A stretch of 64,000 bases of DNA from Aurelia coerulea. Taxonomy: Eukaryota > Cnidaria > Scyphozoa > Semaeostomeae > Ulmaridae. The stretch spans positions 20,312,501 through 20,376,500 of the forward strand of contig CM076949.1 of NCBI GenBank assembly GCA_039566865.1, in the 5' to 3' direction. Position numbers and translations under genes: made by a program. This document shows positions 52,800-62,560 of this stretch, piece by piece. How positions within the stretch are numbered: the first letter of the stretch is position 1; every line of letters starts with the position of its first letter. A model generated the notes under the pieces. The model saw nothing but the letters and a program-made list of their open reading frames with translations, was not told where the DNA came from and did no database searches.

Positions 52800-54005
52800 A
52801 TTTTTACACTTGCGTCCGCATCCCATTTTTTTCAGCTTATCAAACTGCCCCATCTCTACCAAGTTTCATGCTGGTATCATAATTTGCAGCGAAAATATAG
52901 CGATATCCTTTTTAGAGTCCTTGAACCTAGTACCCCAGTCTAAATTAGTACAAGGGGACCTTTTCAGCTTGTGGTCACATCCCATCTTTTTCAGCGTAAT
53001 CAAACTTCCCATCTCTGTCTACCAAATTTTATGCTGGTATCACATTTTGTTGCAAAATGACTACGATAGAATTTTTTAGAGGCCTGGAACCTGTACCACC
53101 CCAGTCTAAAAATTGCACAAGGGGGTATTTTTTAACTTGTGTCCACATCCCATCTTTTTCAGCGTATCAAATTGCCCATCTCCACCAAGTTTCATGCTGG
53201 TATCATAATTTGCAGCAAAATGATTACGATTTCCATTTTAGAGGTTTGGAACCGAGTACCCCAGTCTAAAAATAGCACAAGGGGGCATTTTTTAGCTTGT
53301 GTCCACCCACATCCCATCTTTTTCAGCGTAACAAACTGCCCATCTCCACCAAGTTTCATGCTGGTATCATAATTTGCAGCAAAATGATTACGAAGTCCAT
53401 TTCAGAGGCCTGGAGCCTAGTACCCCAGTCTAAAAATAGCACAAGGGGGCATTTTTTAGCTTGTGTCCACATTCCATCTTTTTCAGCGTATCAAACTGCC
53501 CATCTCCACCAATTTTCATGCTGGTATCATAATTTGCAGCAAAATGATTACGAAGTCCATTTCAGAGGCCTGGAGCCTAGTACCCCAGTCTAAAAATAGC
53601 ACAAGGGGGCATTTTTTAGCTTGTGTCCACATCCCATCTTTTTCAGCGTATCAAACTACCCATCTCCACCAATTTTCATGCTGGTATCATAATTTGCAGC
53701 AAAATGATTACGAAGTCCATTTCAGAGGCCTGGAGCCTAGTACCCCAGTCTAAAAATAGCACAAGGGGGCATTTTTTTGTCCACATTCCATCTTTTTCAG
53801 CGTATCAAACTGCCCATCTCCACCAATTTTCATGCTGGTATCATAATTTGCAGCAAAATGATTACGAAGTCCATTTCAGAGGCCTGGAGCCTAGTACCCC
53901 AGTCTAAAAATAGCACAAGGGGGCATTTTTTTGTCCACATTCCATCTTTTTCAGCGTATCAAACTGCCCATCTCCACCAATTTTCATGCTGGTATCACAT
54001 TTTGC
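52800..54005 (-). repeat. Right satellite array, about 8 units, inverted
   Basis: Same unit as the left array, in the opposite orientation. The outer units nearest 54005 are most alike (four share GATTACGAAGTCCATTTCAG). Inner units near 52800-53100 are more diverged, as expected if new copies arise toward the end. Confidence 0.95.
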
Positions 54006-54033
54006 ACGATGCATGTAATAAGCTCCCCCACTA

Positions 54034-54227
54034 TAAGGCTTCTTGTAACCTGGGATCATGAATTGTGATGTAGGGAACGAGCTATCTAGTTTGGTCTCTG
54101 CTATAACTAAGACATCCACCGAGCCCTGTAAAAGAGCAACAAAATCATGAAATTTGTTCCTGATCGAGTTTATGTTGATATAACTTATGATAATCTTTTT
54201 CGGATTTGCAATGCGCAGTGTTTTCAT
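54034..54227 (-). pseudogene. Inner LINE ORF2 N-terminus, APE endonuclease start
   Basis: MKTLRIANPKKIIISYININ, then NSIRNKFHDFV, VLVIAETKLDSSFPTSQF and GYKKPY up to the insertion point at 54033. YININSIRNK and ETKLD are the first two APE-endonuclease blocks (the Glu of AETKL is catalytic). It continues at 49764 after the satellite element. Confidence 0.9.
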
Positions 54228-54350
54228 TTTTTGGAAAGCATTACCCTCGGAGCTATAGGTATTGGTGCCTTCAGAAATGTTACCATTACCCTCATACAGG
54301 CCAACAACATTTTCTGTAAGATAATTTAAAGTACGTGGACTAGAAGCAGT

Positions 54351-55505
54351 TCAAAATTCGTCCATAGCTTTGATCAAGTTCATAGCAAGCATAGATTTAC
54401 CTTTCTTGTTCAGATGTAATTTGCGAATACCAAGACAGGAATCGTCAATGTTTGAATTTTCCAGGGTCTTGACTTTTTCTTCAACACACAGTGCCTTCAG
54501 TTTTCGATTTAACTGGTCAACTTTCTTTTTCCCTTCCTGTATGTCATTTCTCGGTGTTAACAGGGAAATAGCAATCTTTGTGTGTGGGGTTCCATTCCTT
54601 ATTGACTTGATAGTGCTCTTGAGTTGTTTAACCGAATCGATGTGCTTGTGAGGTCGTTCGTACCGATGTGTATAATCAGAGCATCAGGTTTTCTCCTTAT
54701 GATTGGTTTTATGTGATCTGTAAGATCTTCCGAGTTCGCTCCTGAATGTGGTCGAACGCGAACTCTGTGATTTTTGCTCAAACCTTTCTCTTCGATACCA
54801 TTTAAGATCGAATCTCCAACAACAGTTATGTCTAGCCTTCGCGGCCCTTCCATGTTTTCATTTTCATCTTCGTTTTCGTTTTTGTCAACAACATTGCTTG
54901 CACCTTTTTCGATTGTGTCTGTATGGTCGCTTGGGACTCTTTTTTCGGCAGATTCTGCTGCGTTGGGCAACTCTTTATTTCTCTTCTTTTTGTTATTTTT
55001 CTTTGTGGCCTTCTTTTCAGTGATGCCATTGTTTGGATTGCTTTTGTTTGAATTGTTTGGCTTAGCTTTGTTTTCCTCCTCATAACTTAGGCCCGATTCC
55101 TGCCTGAATATTCCCTCAGAATGACAAAAAACTGGGGATTGCTTTTCGATTAAAGCTGAAATGATTCGCTGTTTATCGTCCAGCTGTCTCTCTAGCGATG
55201 AGATTCGCTCATAGAGACAGCGGATAAGGGGCGAATCATCCGTCGGATATGGGATTGGTTGGGCAGCTGCCATATTATTTAGCTTAGATTTGAGGAGCAC
55301 CAGATCGTTCCAAACAGTTCTCTTGAAATCAATAAAATCATCTGATGCCTCTTCTTGTTCGGTCTTTTTATCAATAGGCTCGATTTCACTCTGTTTTTGA
55401 TTATCTAAAATTACAATATTAGGAATATTGGTATCATTTTTTCGGTAAGATATCTTGCCGCCATACGTAGCCTCTTTGATTACATTTTGCTTTATCGCAC
55501 TGTTC
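54351..55505 (-). pseudogene. Inner LINE ORF1, esterase (SGNH) type, one frameshift
   Basis: The frame is open from about 55505 to 54599, then continues in another frame to a stop at 54351. An N-terminal helical region (SSLERQLDDKQRIISALI) is followed by a Lys/Asn-rich linker and then an SGNH-hydrolase-like domain: VVGDSILNG (block with catalytic Ser), PHSGANSEDL, IIHIGTNDL, and after the frameshift (near 54640) ISLLTPRNDIQEGK and the LHLNKKGKSM block with catalytic His. CR1-type LINEs are known to carry such an esterase in ORF1. The true start is lost at the junction with the outer LINE. Confidence 0.85.
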
Positions 55506-56741
55506 TCTTATAAGGAGGGGGGCAAGGAAGAGAGATGTTTAATCCACCAAACACAATTTGATGTTGACAATGTTCGTCAAGAGATGGGTGTACTCCATAT
55601 TCGATAAAGATGTTTGGTTGGTCGGTTATAATTAAATCGATACAAGTCATGCTTTCTCCTCTTATGTTAGTTGGTTCATCAATGAGCTGGTATAAATTGT
55701 TAGTCTCGATAAGTTCCTCTAGTGCCGTTCCCTCAGGAAGTTCTTCATCCAGGGGCCACCACTGCGCAGATCTACAATTAAAGTCACCCGTTATAATATG
55801 AAGGAATATGGGCGTTCCACCCTAACTTTGTCTATCACAGTTTGTAACCCAGAAATAAACTCTTCAAATTCTTCAACATTCTGGCTAGGACTACGGTAGA
55901 CAACAGAAAATAAGACTTTTTTGCGAGCAACAGTTATTTCGGCACAAACCATTTCATTTAGCGATTCAAGATCTGTTCTTCGCTTAATTGACAGCCCATC
56001 GCGAAAATTAATGCAGACCCCACCACTTCTTAGATTATTAGCATGATCACTGCGATAAATTTCTCTGCTAAACCCTTCAATAGGAATATCATCATTATGC
56101 ACAGTGCTATTTAACATTGTTTCGGAGATCGCAAAAATATCATAACGATGAATTGAATTGTAAGCCTCGATTAGAGAAATTTTTATCTGCTCTCTAGCAC
56201 ATATGCTGTTTAAGTTCCAGTGACAAAATTTTAGAAAACCATTTCTATTGGGACCTGGGTTTTGCTCAATATCACCAGAAAGTAGTATCAATATATCCAA
56301 ATAGAAATACGTCAAAACATCAAAATACTTGCATATCATAAAGCTATAAAGAAAAAGTTTTGCATTCCAAACAACTTGCTTCCGAAAAGACGCAGAGCTG
56401 ACAAAAGTATTTATAAGAATGTTCAGGGATCTGTGTATGACGTAAAGAATGAAATAAGCTGCAGTTGAGACATGCCCAGAAACCTGTGAATAAACAAATC
56501 TAGGGTCATGCCACCTGTAATTAGCAGGTGTGACAACGCTGAGGACAGATGCAGTTAAAATCGAGCAGGGAAGGAAAAACACAGACACACTGATTATCAA
56601 ATACATATAAACAAAAACAGAGCACACAGAGGGGAGCAAAGCCATTAGTGACACCCTTTGGAGAGCAATCAATTGAAGCCTGGAATTTGAATGCGCAATG
56701 CCTGCACGCCATTGGCTGATTCCTATCGGCATACAAGCCAC
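55502..56741 (-). pseudogene. Outer LINE ORF2 N-terminal part: hydrophobic leader, 2A motif, APE endonuclease
   Basis: From the ATG at 56741: about 150 residues with several hydrophobic stretches, then DILILLSGDIEQNPGP (2A motif at 56250-56276). The APE endonuclease follows: FCHWNLNSI, DIFAISETML, SGGVCINF, VLFSVVYRSPSQN, a one-base frameshift near 55790, TGDFNCRSAQWW, MTCIDLIITDQPNIF and SLDEHCQHQIVFGGL, ending at PPPYKRT where the inner LINE interrupts it. All APE blocks, including catalytic Asn, Glu, Asp-Asn and His positions, can be seen. The reverse transcriptase probably lies at 44140-47176. Confidence 0.88.
56250..56276 (-). other. 2A-like ribosome-skipping peptide, GDIEQNPGP
   Basis: Nine codons, GDIEQNPGP, matching the D-(V/I)-E-x-N-P-G-P consensus, preceded by a hydrophobic LILLS stretch as usual. 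2A peptides make the ribosome skip the Gly-Pro bond and are known in APE-type non-LTR retrotransposons of several marine invertebrates. Here it would separate the hydrophobic leader from the endonuclease-polymerase. Confidence 0.9.
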
Positions 56742-57339
56742 CGTTGATCACCTTGGACACGAAGTTCACACCTTCTCCTGCGAATATTGCCTATTGTTAG
56801 ACAGCGACCTTTAAAAATGAAACAAAGAAGATATTTTAAAAGTTTCAAAAAGAACAAAAAACAACTCATGATGTAAAAAGGACGTGAGGTTTTACGAGTT
56901 CTGGGGCAATAGGATTTATTCAAAAACAGTTCTTTCGAAAAGTTATTGAACCTTACAAAAGATTAGGGGAAGTTGACCTAACAAATTAGCGACCTGAACT
57001 AAGGTAAACAACATCGCAACAACCGCAACGGAGCAACCGACCAGACAGGCCAGAGAAGGGAGGCGCCAAACCCCAGGGAACTGAGAGTCACATAGCTAGC
57101 TAGCTACTCGACAAGTCAAAATTTAAGAGCACTCTGTTTATTAAGTAAGAGCCAAAAAATAAATTGAAATATAAATTGGAATTACTCTAAAGAATTCCAT
57201 CAGGGGCATGGCCCCACACCTACCCCAACCCCCAGAATTTGCTCCACTGCAGCGAAAGCGAATTTACCCCCAACTCAACATGTCGCAGGACATATTATAA
57301 TGGTGTTATGATCTGAAAAATAAATAAATAAACAACAAC

Positions 57340-57712
57340 TCACTCATCCTTGTCCAGTTCACTTAGCAGGGCTTCAACCGAAGTAAAAAATATAAATTTA
57401 CCGTTTTTTAGTTTAGCTGCAAGATTGCAGTTTATGTCTGCAAAGGCAAAGTCTATTTCTGATCTTTTCAGGTCTTGAACCACGAGAAGTGTAGAAAGAC
57501 GTTTCTTCATTAAATCCAAGCGTATACGGGGACCATTTGCCACCTTTTTGCGATTTTTATATACACTGGTACGATCTTTGAAAGATTTGAAGCGAACTAT
57601 AATCTGCTGGAACTTTTTGCCTTGATCATTTTCGGTAACTGGGCCAATCCTATGAGCCCTGTCAATAGCATCAGCGCCAACACCACAGTTTAGCTTTTCA
57701 AGTACCTACCCA
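57340..57712 (-). pseudogene. LINE ORF1 C-terminal domain fragment
   Basis: VLEKLNCGVGADAIDRAHRI, then FQQIIVRFKSFKDRTSVYKN, IRLDLMKKR and FAFADINCNLAAKLKNGKF, with a stop at 57340. The IDRAHRIG...IIVRF...RK pattern is the RNA-binding ORF1 protein of LINEs. It lies 600 bases upstream of the 2A/endonuclease frame on the same strand, so it is probably ORF1 of the outer LINE. An in-frame stop and the junction with another LINE fragment cut its 5' side. Confidence 0.72.
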
Positions 57713-57761
57713 GGTGAAATGAACTATTATGTCCAGAAATTAGAATTTCACCATCAGTTGC

Positions 57762-58110
57762 TATCTTCAAGAAAAAGTTGCTTTCGAAAATCCGCCCCCT
57801 ACTAAATCTGTCTTTGGGATCCATGACCCAACAGGCTTATCTTATCTTACTCAACTTAGAGTGGGTCTTAGCAAATTAAGCCTTCACAAATTTAAGCACA
57901 ATTTTAGCGATACCATAAATCCAATGTGCCCTACTAATTATGGTATTGAGAGCACGGAGCACTTTTTGTTGCTTTGCCCCTCGTTTGAGGATCAGCGACG
58001 AGACCTTCTCGCTGGAGTTTTTGCATTACTACGACCATTCGGATATATCGATCTTTCAAATGAAGTTTTGACGCAACTTTTATTGTTTGGTGATAAAGAC
58101 CTCCCAAATG
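57762..58110 (+). pseudogene. LINE C-terminal fragment ending in a GAT tract
   Basis: FGIHDPTGLSYLTQLRVGLS, then LHKFKHNFSDTINPMCPTNY, EHFLLLCPSFEDQRRDLLAG and LFGDKDLPNDVN. This is the same C-terminal knuckle region as in the outer LINE, but on the plus strand and from another copy. The last residues run straight into (GAT)n. Confidence 0.8.
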
Positions 58111-58375
<265 letters not shown>

Positions 58376-58385
58376 CAAATGTTGA

Positions 58386-59205
58386 TGATTTTTCAAAAAG
58401 CTTCATTTCCTTGGGTCACCATGCGCTTTTAAGTACAATGCACGCTGCATACACTTCAAATCTAAGAGAAATCACAGCTGCTATAATATGAATGTTGAAT
58501 GAATGCAAGTACTCTCCTCTCGCTCAAGTAGTAATTCAAGTTCAGAGTTAGTTTTAAGTGTAACACGTGCAGCCCTTATTAGCCCTCTTTAAATAGTATT
58601 AGTAGTCAGTAGATTGACTCGCCAATGTGTTACCCCCTGGCCAAAATCCCCTAAATTTCTTCTCTCTAAGCCTGGCCCAGATGTAACGAAGGCATACTTT
58701 CTTCTGGCAGACAATTTTTTAGCACTTGCCTTTGATCTCTATAATCAACGTCCTCTATCCGACAAATTTAGAAGCATTTTGTTGGGGAGACAAAGTGCTG
58801 ACCCTATTGTTTTGACGCATTGTGTTTCAGCTTTGTTGAGAGCGAATCAACGTTGGGGCTCACGATGTCATGCGCATCGTTGCTATTTCTCCTTCTCTTA
58901 CTCTCAAAGGTCAACGCAAATTTGCATATTACGACATTGAAGTAAATTGTTACTGCGCATGCGATCTGGAGCCACTTTCGGGGGATTCCTTGCGACTCAC
59001 AACTTAACCTGTTCATATCCCCAACAAAATCATTAAATAAAGTCAGCTAGGGGACAAAGCAAAATTTATTTTATTAAATGGTTGGTGCAAAATGCAACAG
59101 GGCCACTTCTTACTCTCCGTATAACAAGTGCTCAAACATGTGAATTTCTTTTTGGCACCCCCGGAAATTAAGGGAGCAAAGAAAAACGCTTACTTTGTGA
59201 TTGGA
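58386..59205. other. Gene-free stretch
   Basis: A plus-strand frame at 58614-58940 has no recognised motif and a weakly protein-like start. No other content is supported. Confidence 0.3.
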
Positions 59206-59219
59206 GCTTCAGCCCGGCC

Positions 59220-59728
59220 TCGGTGTTCCAGGGGGAGGGTGTAAAATTCCATGAACCATTTCTTTTAATTGAATAGCTTGAAAGAAATTTTAGCTACTTC
59301 ACCATAATTCTATGCAGTTGGATTTCTCAGAAACCTTGAAAAATTTTGGAAATTACAGCGTATTCTACCTTTCAACTCAGTTGAGGACGTGACGTCATCA
59401 AATTTCCAAATCATAAACCAGAAGAGTGACAGATTTTTGCTTGATATCATACTTTAGACATCCATCGACCATGGTTTTATTCAAAATTATTTCCTGTTTC
59501 GTCAAAAAGTTGAGAAATTACGATGGTTCTAAATTAAAATCTAAATCTTTCTTGAAGTCTTAAACAATGAAGAAAACACTCTAATTCCGAAAATATTGAA
59601 GGTTTCCTAAAAATCCAACGGTAGAATTGTACTAAAGTAGCTGAATTTTCTTCGAAAAGCAATTCAATTCAAAGAAATAAGTCATGGGAGTTTACGCCAA
59701 ACTCTTTAGAGATCTGGAACCTATGCTG
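59220..59728. repeat. Degraded AGCATAGG-family MITE
   Basis: The right end GATCTGGAACCTATGCT and inner GTGTAAAATTCCATGAACC-like and TCCAACGGTAGAATTGTAC-like stretches are recognisable. The left end is lost. Confidence 0.65.
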
Positions 59729-60041
59729 CCACACGGGGGTCTCTAAGCAGGAAAATGATACATGCGTAACCGTAACACGTTAACAATCTGCTTATCTGAA
59801 AGTAGGATGATTTGTTTGGATTTATTAAAGGAAGCGGAGGTTGATGAATCGTCATCATCAAGCAGGTAGAACATCATCTTATAGATATCAGTCTGTCGAT
59901 CGGTCGTTTCTCTTTTCCCGCGCAAGATAAAGAACACGTCGAACACACAATGATTAACAACAAGATTTGAAAATGTAAGTTTCTTTTAGTATCACATTGG
60001 AAGCGTCTTAACTCTAACTGCTAGAAAATATCTCTGTAAAT

Positions 60042-60551
60042 ACCGGGTGTCCCAAAATGATGTATTGTCGTTTGATTGCATATATGTCCATAACCAATGA
60101 ACCGATTTTCAAAAAATTTATTTTATCCGATTGCCAAAAGGCTAAATTGTATTTGAGGATTTTGGTTGTGGTTTAGGCCGATTTCTTCATGTCGAAAAGA
60201 AGATCGATAAACCTGCTCAAATGCAAGCCTTGGATGGCATGAAAAAGAAACGTCAACAGTCAACATTTTAGATGTGATGCAAAAGGCTGAACTTACATGT
60301 CCTTCAGAGAATATATGTCGTTCAGAGAATACGAATTCAGTTAATACTGAGTTTAGAGAATTCGAATACGAGTTCAGCCTTTTGTATCACATCTAAAATG
60401 TTGATGGGAAAAATAGGCTGTTTCTTTCTCATACCATCTAAGGCTTGAATTTGAGCAGGTTTATCGATCTTCTTTCGACATGAAAACGTCGTGGCAAAAC
60501 CGCAACCAACATCTTAAAATACAATTTATCCTTTAGGTAATCGAATAAAAC
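60042..60551. mobile_element. Mariner-like MITE, GGGTGTCCCAAAATGATGTA family, right end lost
   Basis: The left end CCGGGTGTCCCAAAATGATG is preceded by TA. Inverted arms share AACATTTTAGATGTGATGC-like sequence. The right outer 40 bases are replaced by a LINE fragment starting at 60552. Confidence 0.75.
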
Positions 60552-61112
60552 AAAGCATGCCAAAGCAGTGAGCCTAGAAATGATACAGATTCGATTCCGT
60601 ATGTTGTTGTTCTGGCTTTTGGCAACTGCAGAGTATTCCCACTTCTTAGATTATAGTTTTCCGTTCTTTCAACAAAGATATCTTTCATGAAGCTTGGATT
60701 CAGGTTTTCCTTAGTTTTAAAAATTTCGACCAACAACAACTGCAGATTTTTCTGATGAACAGACACAGAATTATTCCTTTCTAAAAGGGATTCAAAACAA
60801 GAGTGACTATCTTTGTATGCGATCCGTAGAGCTCGTTCATAAATCTTATTTACTTTATTATTGATACGTCTGTCATGAAACATCCAAATTAGGGGACGGT
60901 AGCTGAACTGTGACATGACAAACGTATTCATCATCAGAACTATTTTATCTGTATCCATAAACTTTGATATCCGCGCTAATGCATGAAGTTTCTGACTGGC
61001 CTTCTTACAGAGAGAATCTAGATGGGTTTTGAAACTAAGATCTTTATCGATGGTAACACCAAGAAGTTTTTCTTCAATGTTCTCTCTTATAACGTATGTG
61101 CTGGCTGTTTCT
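60552..61112 (-). pseudogene. CR1-like LINE reverse transcriptase fragment
   Basis: About 185 codons without stop: VIRENIEEKLLGVTIDKDLS, then KFMDTDKIVLMMNTFVMSQF, YRPLIWMFHDRRINNKVNKI, HQKNLQLLLVEIFK, SFMKDIFVERTENYNLRSG and SFLGSLLWHALF. This is the thumb/C-terminal part of the inner-LINE type (compare YCPLIWMFCGK). Truncated at both ends, joined to a MITE on its 3' side. Confidence 0.8.
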
Positions 61113-61450
61113 TAGTGCCTGATTAAATAAAGGGGCAAAAATTGATACCAAAATAGCCGTGCCATCAAATTCAACAAAATCTAAAATGCAACTATGTTAG
61201 TGTCACATGGTTTGTGTTTGAACTCTGAATGCTAGGAAATGCTTATGTTTCTGTGGTGCCTTTTCTTGATGCCTTTTAGTATTTGATGAAAGAGACGGAT
61301 GAAAACTTGACACCAAAGTTCGCAATGACATTAAATTCAACAAGATCTAAGTTGTAAGTTTGTTTCGGTATCAAATAGTTGTAACTCTAAATGCAAGAAC
61401 TGCAATGAATCAAAAGCTCCAATACGATATAAAATCATAACGACAATTCA

Positions 61451-61935
61451 GACTACCCTTTGAGTTTTAGATCGGGTTTAAAATTTGGCTGTGTCTGCTA
61501 ATTTGCCTCCCCTTCACATGAACATTCTCAGATCGGTTTGAGTTCAGCTCACTTGCTCTGCACATGCGCATTTCACAAACATTTCCTGAATAAAAACAAT
61601 GCGTGCGTTCCCCTGTCATTCAGAACAATTATGGCTGCATTGTTGAAGATTTATCTTGATTTTTTTATTGCCACTGGAACGCAAGGAATGTCATTCACAC
61701 TTGTTTTGAAAATTCATTTCGCCCCGAAACGAAAAAAGTTTCTGCTCACATGAAAATTTCAGGTCGACCTGAAAACTCAAACCGACCTGAGAAACCGAAA
61801 CGAATTTCTGGTCGATCTGAGTTTCAATTCGCCTGGGTCATGTGAGCACTCCAAAGGCTTAGACCGCAGACTGAAATGAGTTTCAAACCGATTTGAAACT
61901 CAGACCGGTTTGAGTTTGCTCATGTGAGGGTAGTC
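61451..61935. mobile_element. MITE with GACTACCCT ends
   Basis: Outer ends GACTACCCT and AGGGTAGTC. The inner parts contain CTCAGATCGGTTTGAG and CAGACCGGTTTGAGTTTG in inverted and direct orientation, with several CGACCTGA copies. No clear target duplication. Confidence 0.6.
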
Positions 61936-62363
61936 TCAGAAATATTTCAGATTTCGATCAACGTTGTGACTCGCGTATGATTCGAAATTTCATATCATAC
62001 TGCAAATCATAAATCTCTGTCTAAAATTTCTGTCTGAAAACAAGGTGTGTGTGTCGCAATATTATCATCTCTCTCCACAGAAGCATAAAATAACGGTCAC
62101 ATACATATCAAATTAATTTGGTCTTTCACACAAATGAATAAGAAGAAAAGTTAACGATTGGCAATATAATTAAATATCGGTGATTTTTCAAAAGGTGAAA
62201 TGTTCTCTTTTCTCTCCCGCTATATCCATAAAGTAAGACGTGTATCCAGTTAAATGCACTGCTGTATCATTGTTAAATGTATGAAAGAATGTACCGGACG
62301 GTCTTTCAACTATCTTTGAACATTTGATAACGAACGGGCTTAGCTCGAAATGGCGTGAGATCG

Positions 62364-62433
<70 letters not shown>

Positions 62434-62560
62434 TAATTTATTTCAAGTTGGCGACATGAGTAGCTGAACAGCTAATTAAAGCCACTAAAAGGGGCTCCGT
62501 CGCCAAACCGTAAACAAATCTAATAACACCGCACGTGGCCATTGTTCTCCATTTTTTCTG
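62364..62560 (-). repeat. LINE 3' tail with (TTA)n microsatellite
   Basis: (AAT)n at about 62365-62440. To its right, TTTCAAGTTGGCGACATGAG and AGCTGAACAGCTAATTAAAG resemble the 3' untranslated end of a minus-strand CR1-like LINE followed by its trinucleotide tail. No coding part remains. Confidence 0.6.

Larger units (their letters stand above)
49767..54033. mobile_element. 4.27-kb TIR element with facing satellite arrays
   Basis: Inverted ends TAGTGAGGG (left) and the complement of TAGTGGGGG (right), then shared ATCGTGCAAAxTGTGATACC. TAA flanks both sides on the plus strand (TTA in the LINE sense), consistent with a 3-bp duplication. On removal, the surrounding LINE endonuclease frame reads on (GYKKPY then RLDVSAHSGG), which proves insertion. 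About 1.4 kb of 160-bp repeats lies on the left in one orientation, and about 1.2 kb on the right in the opposite orientation. The core is at 51180-52790. No transposase is recognised. The target suggests Harbinger-like, but this is uncertain. Confidence 0.85.
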
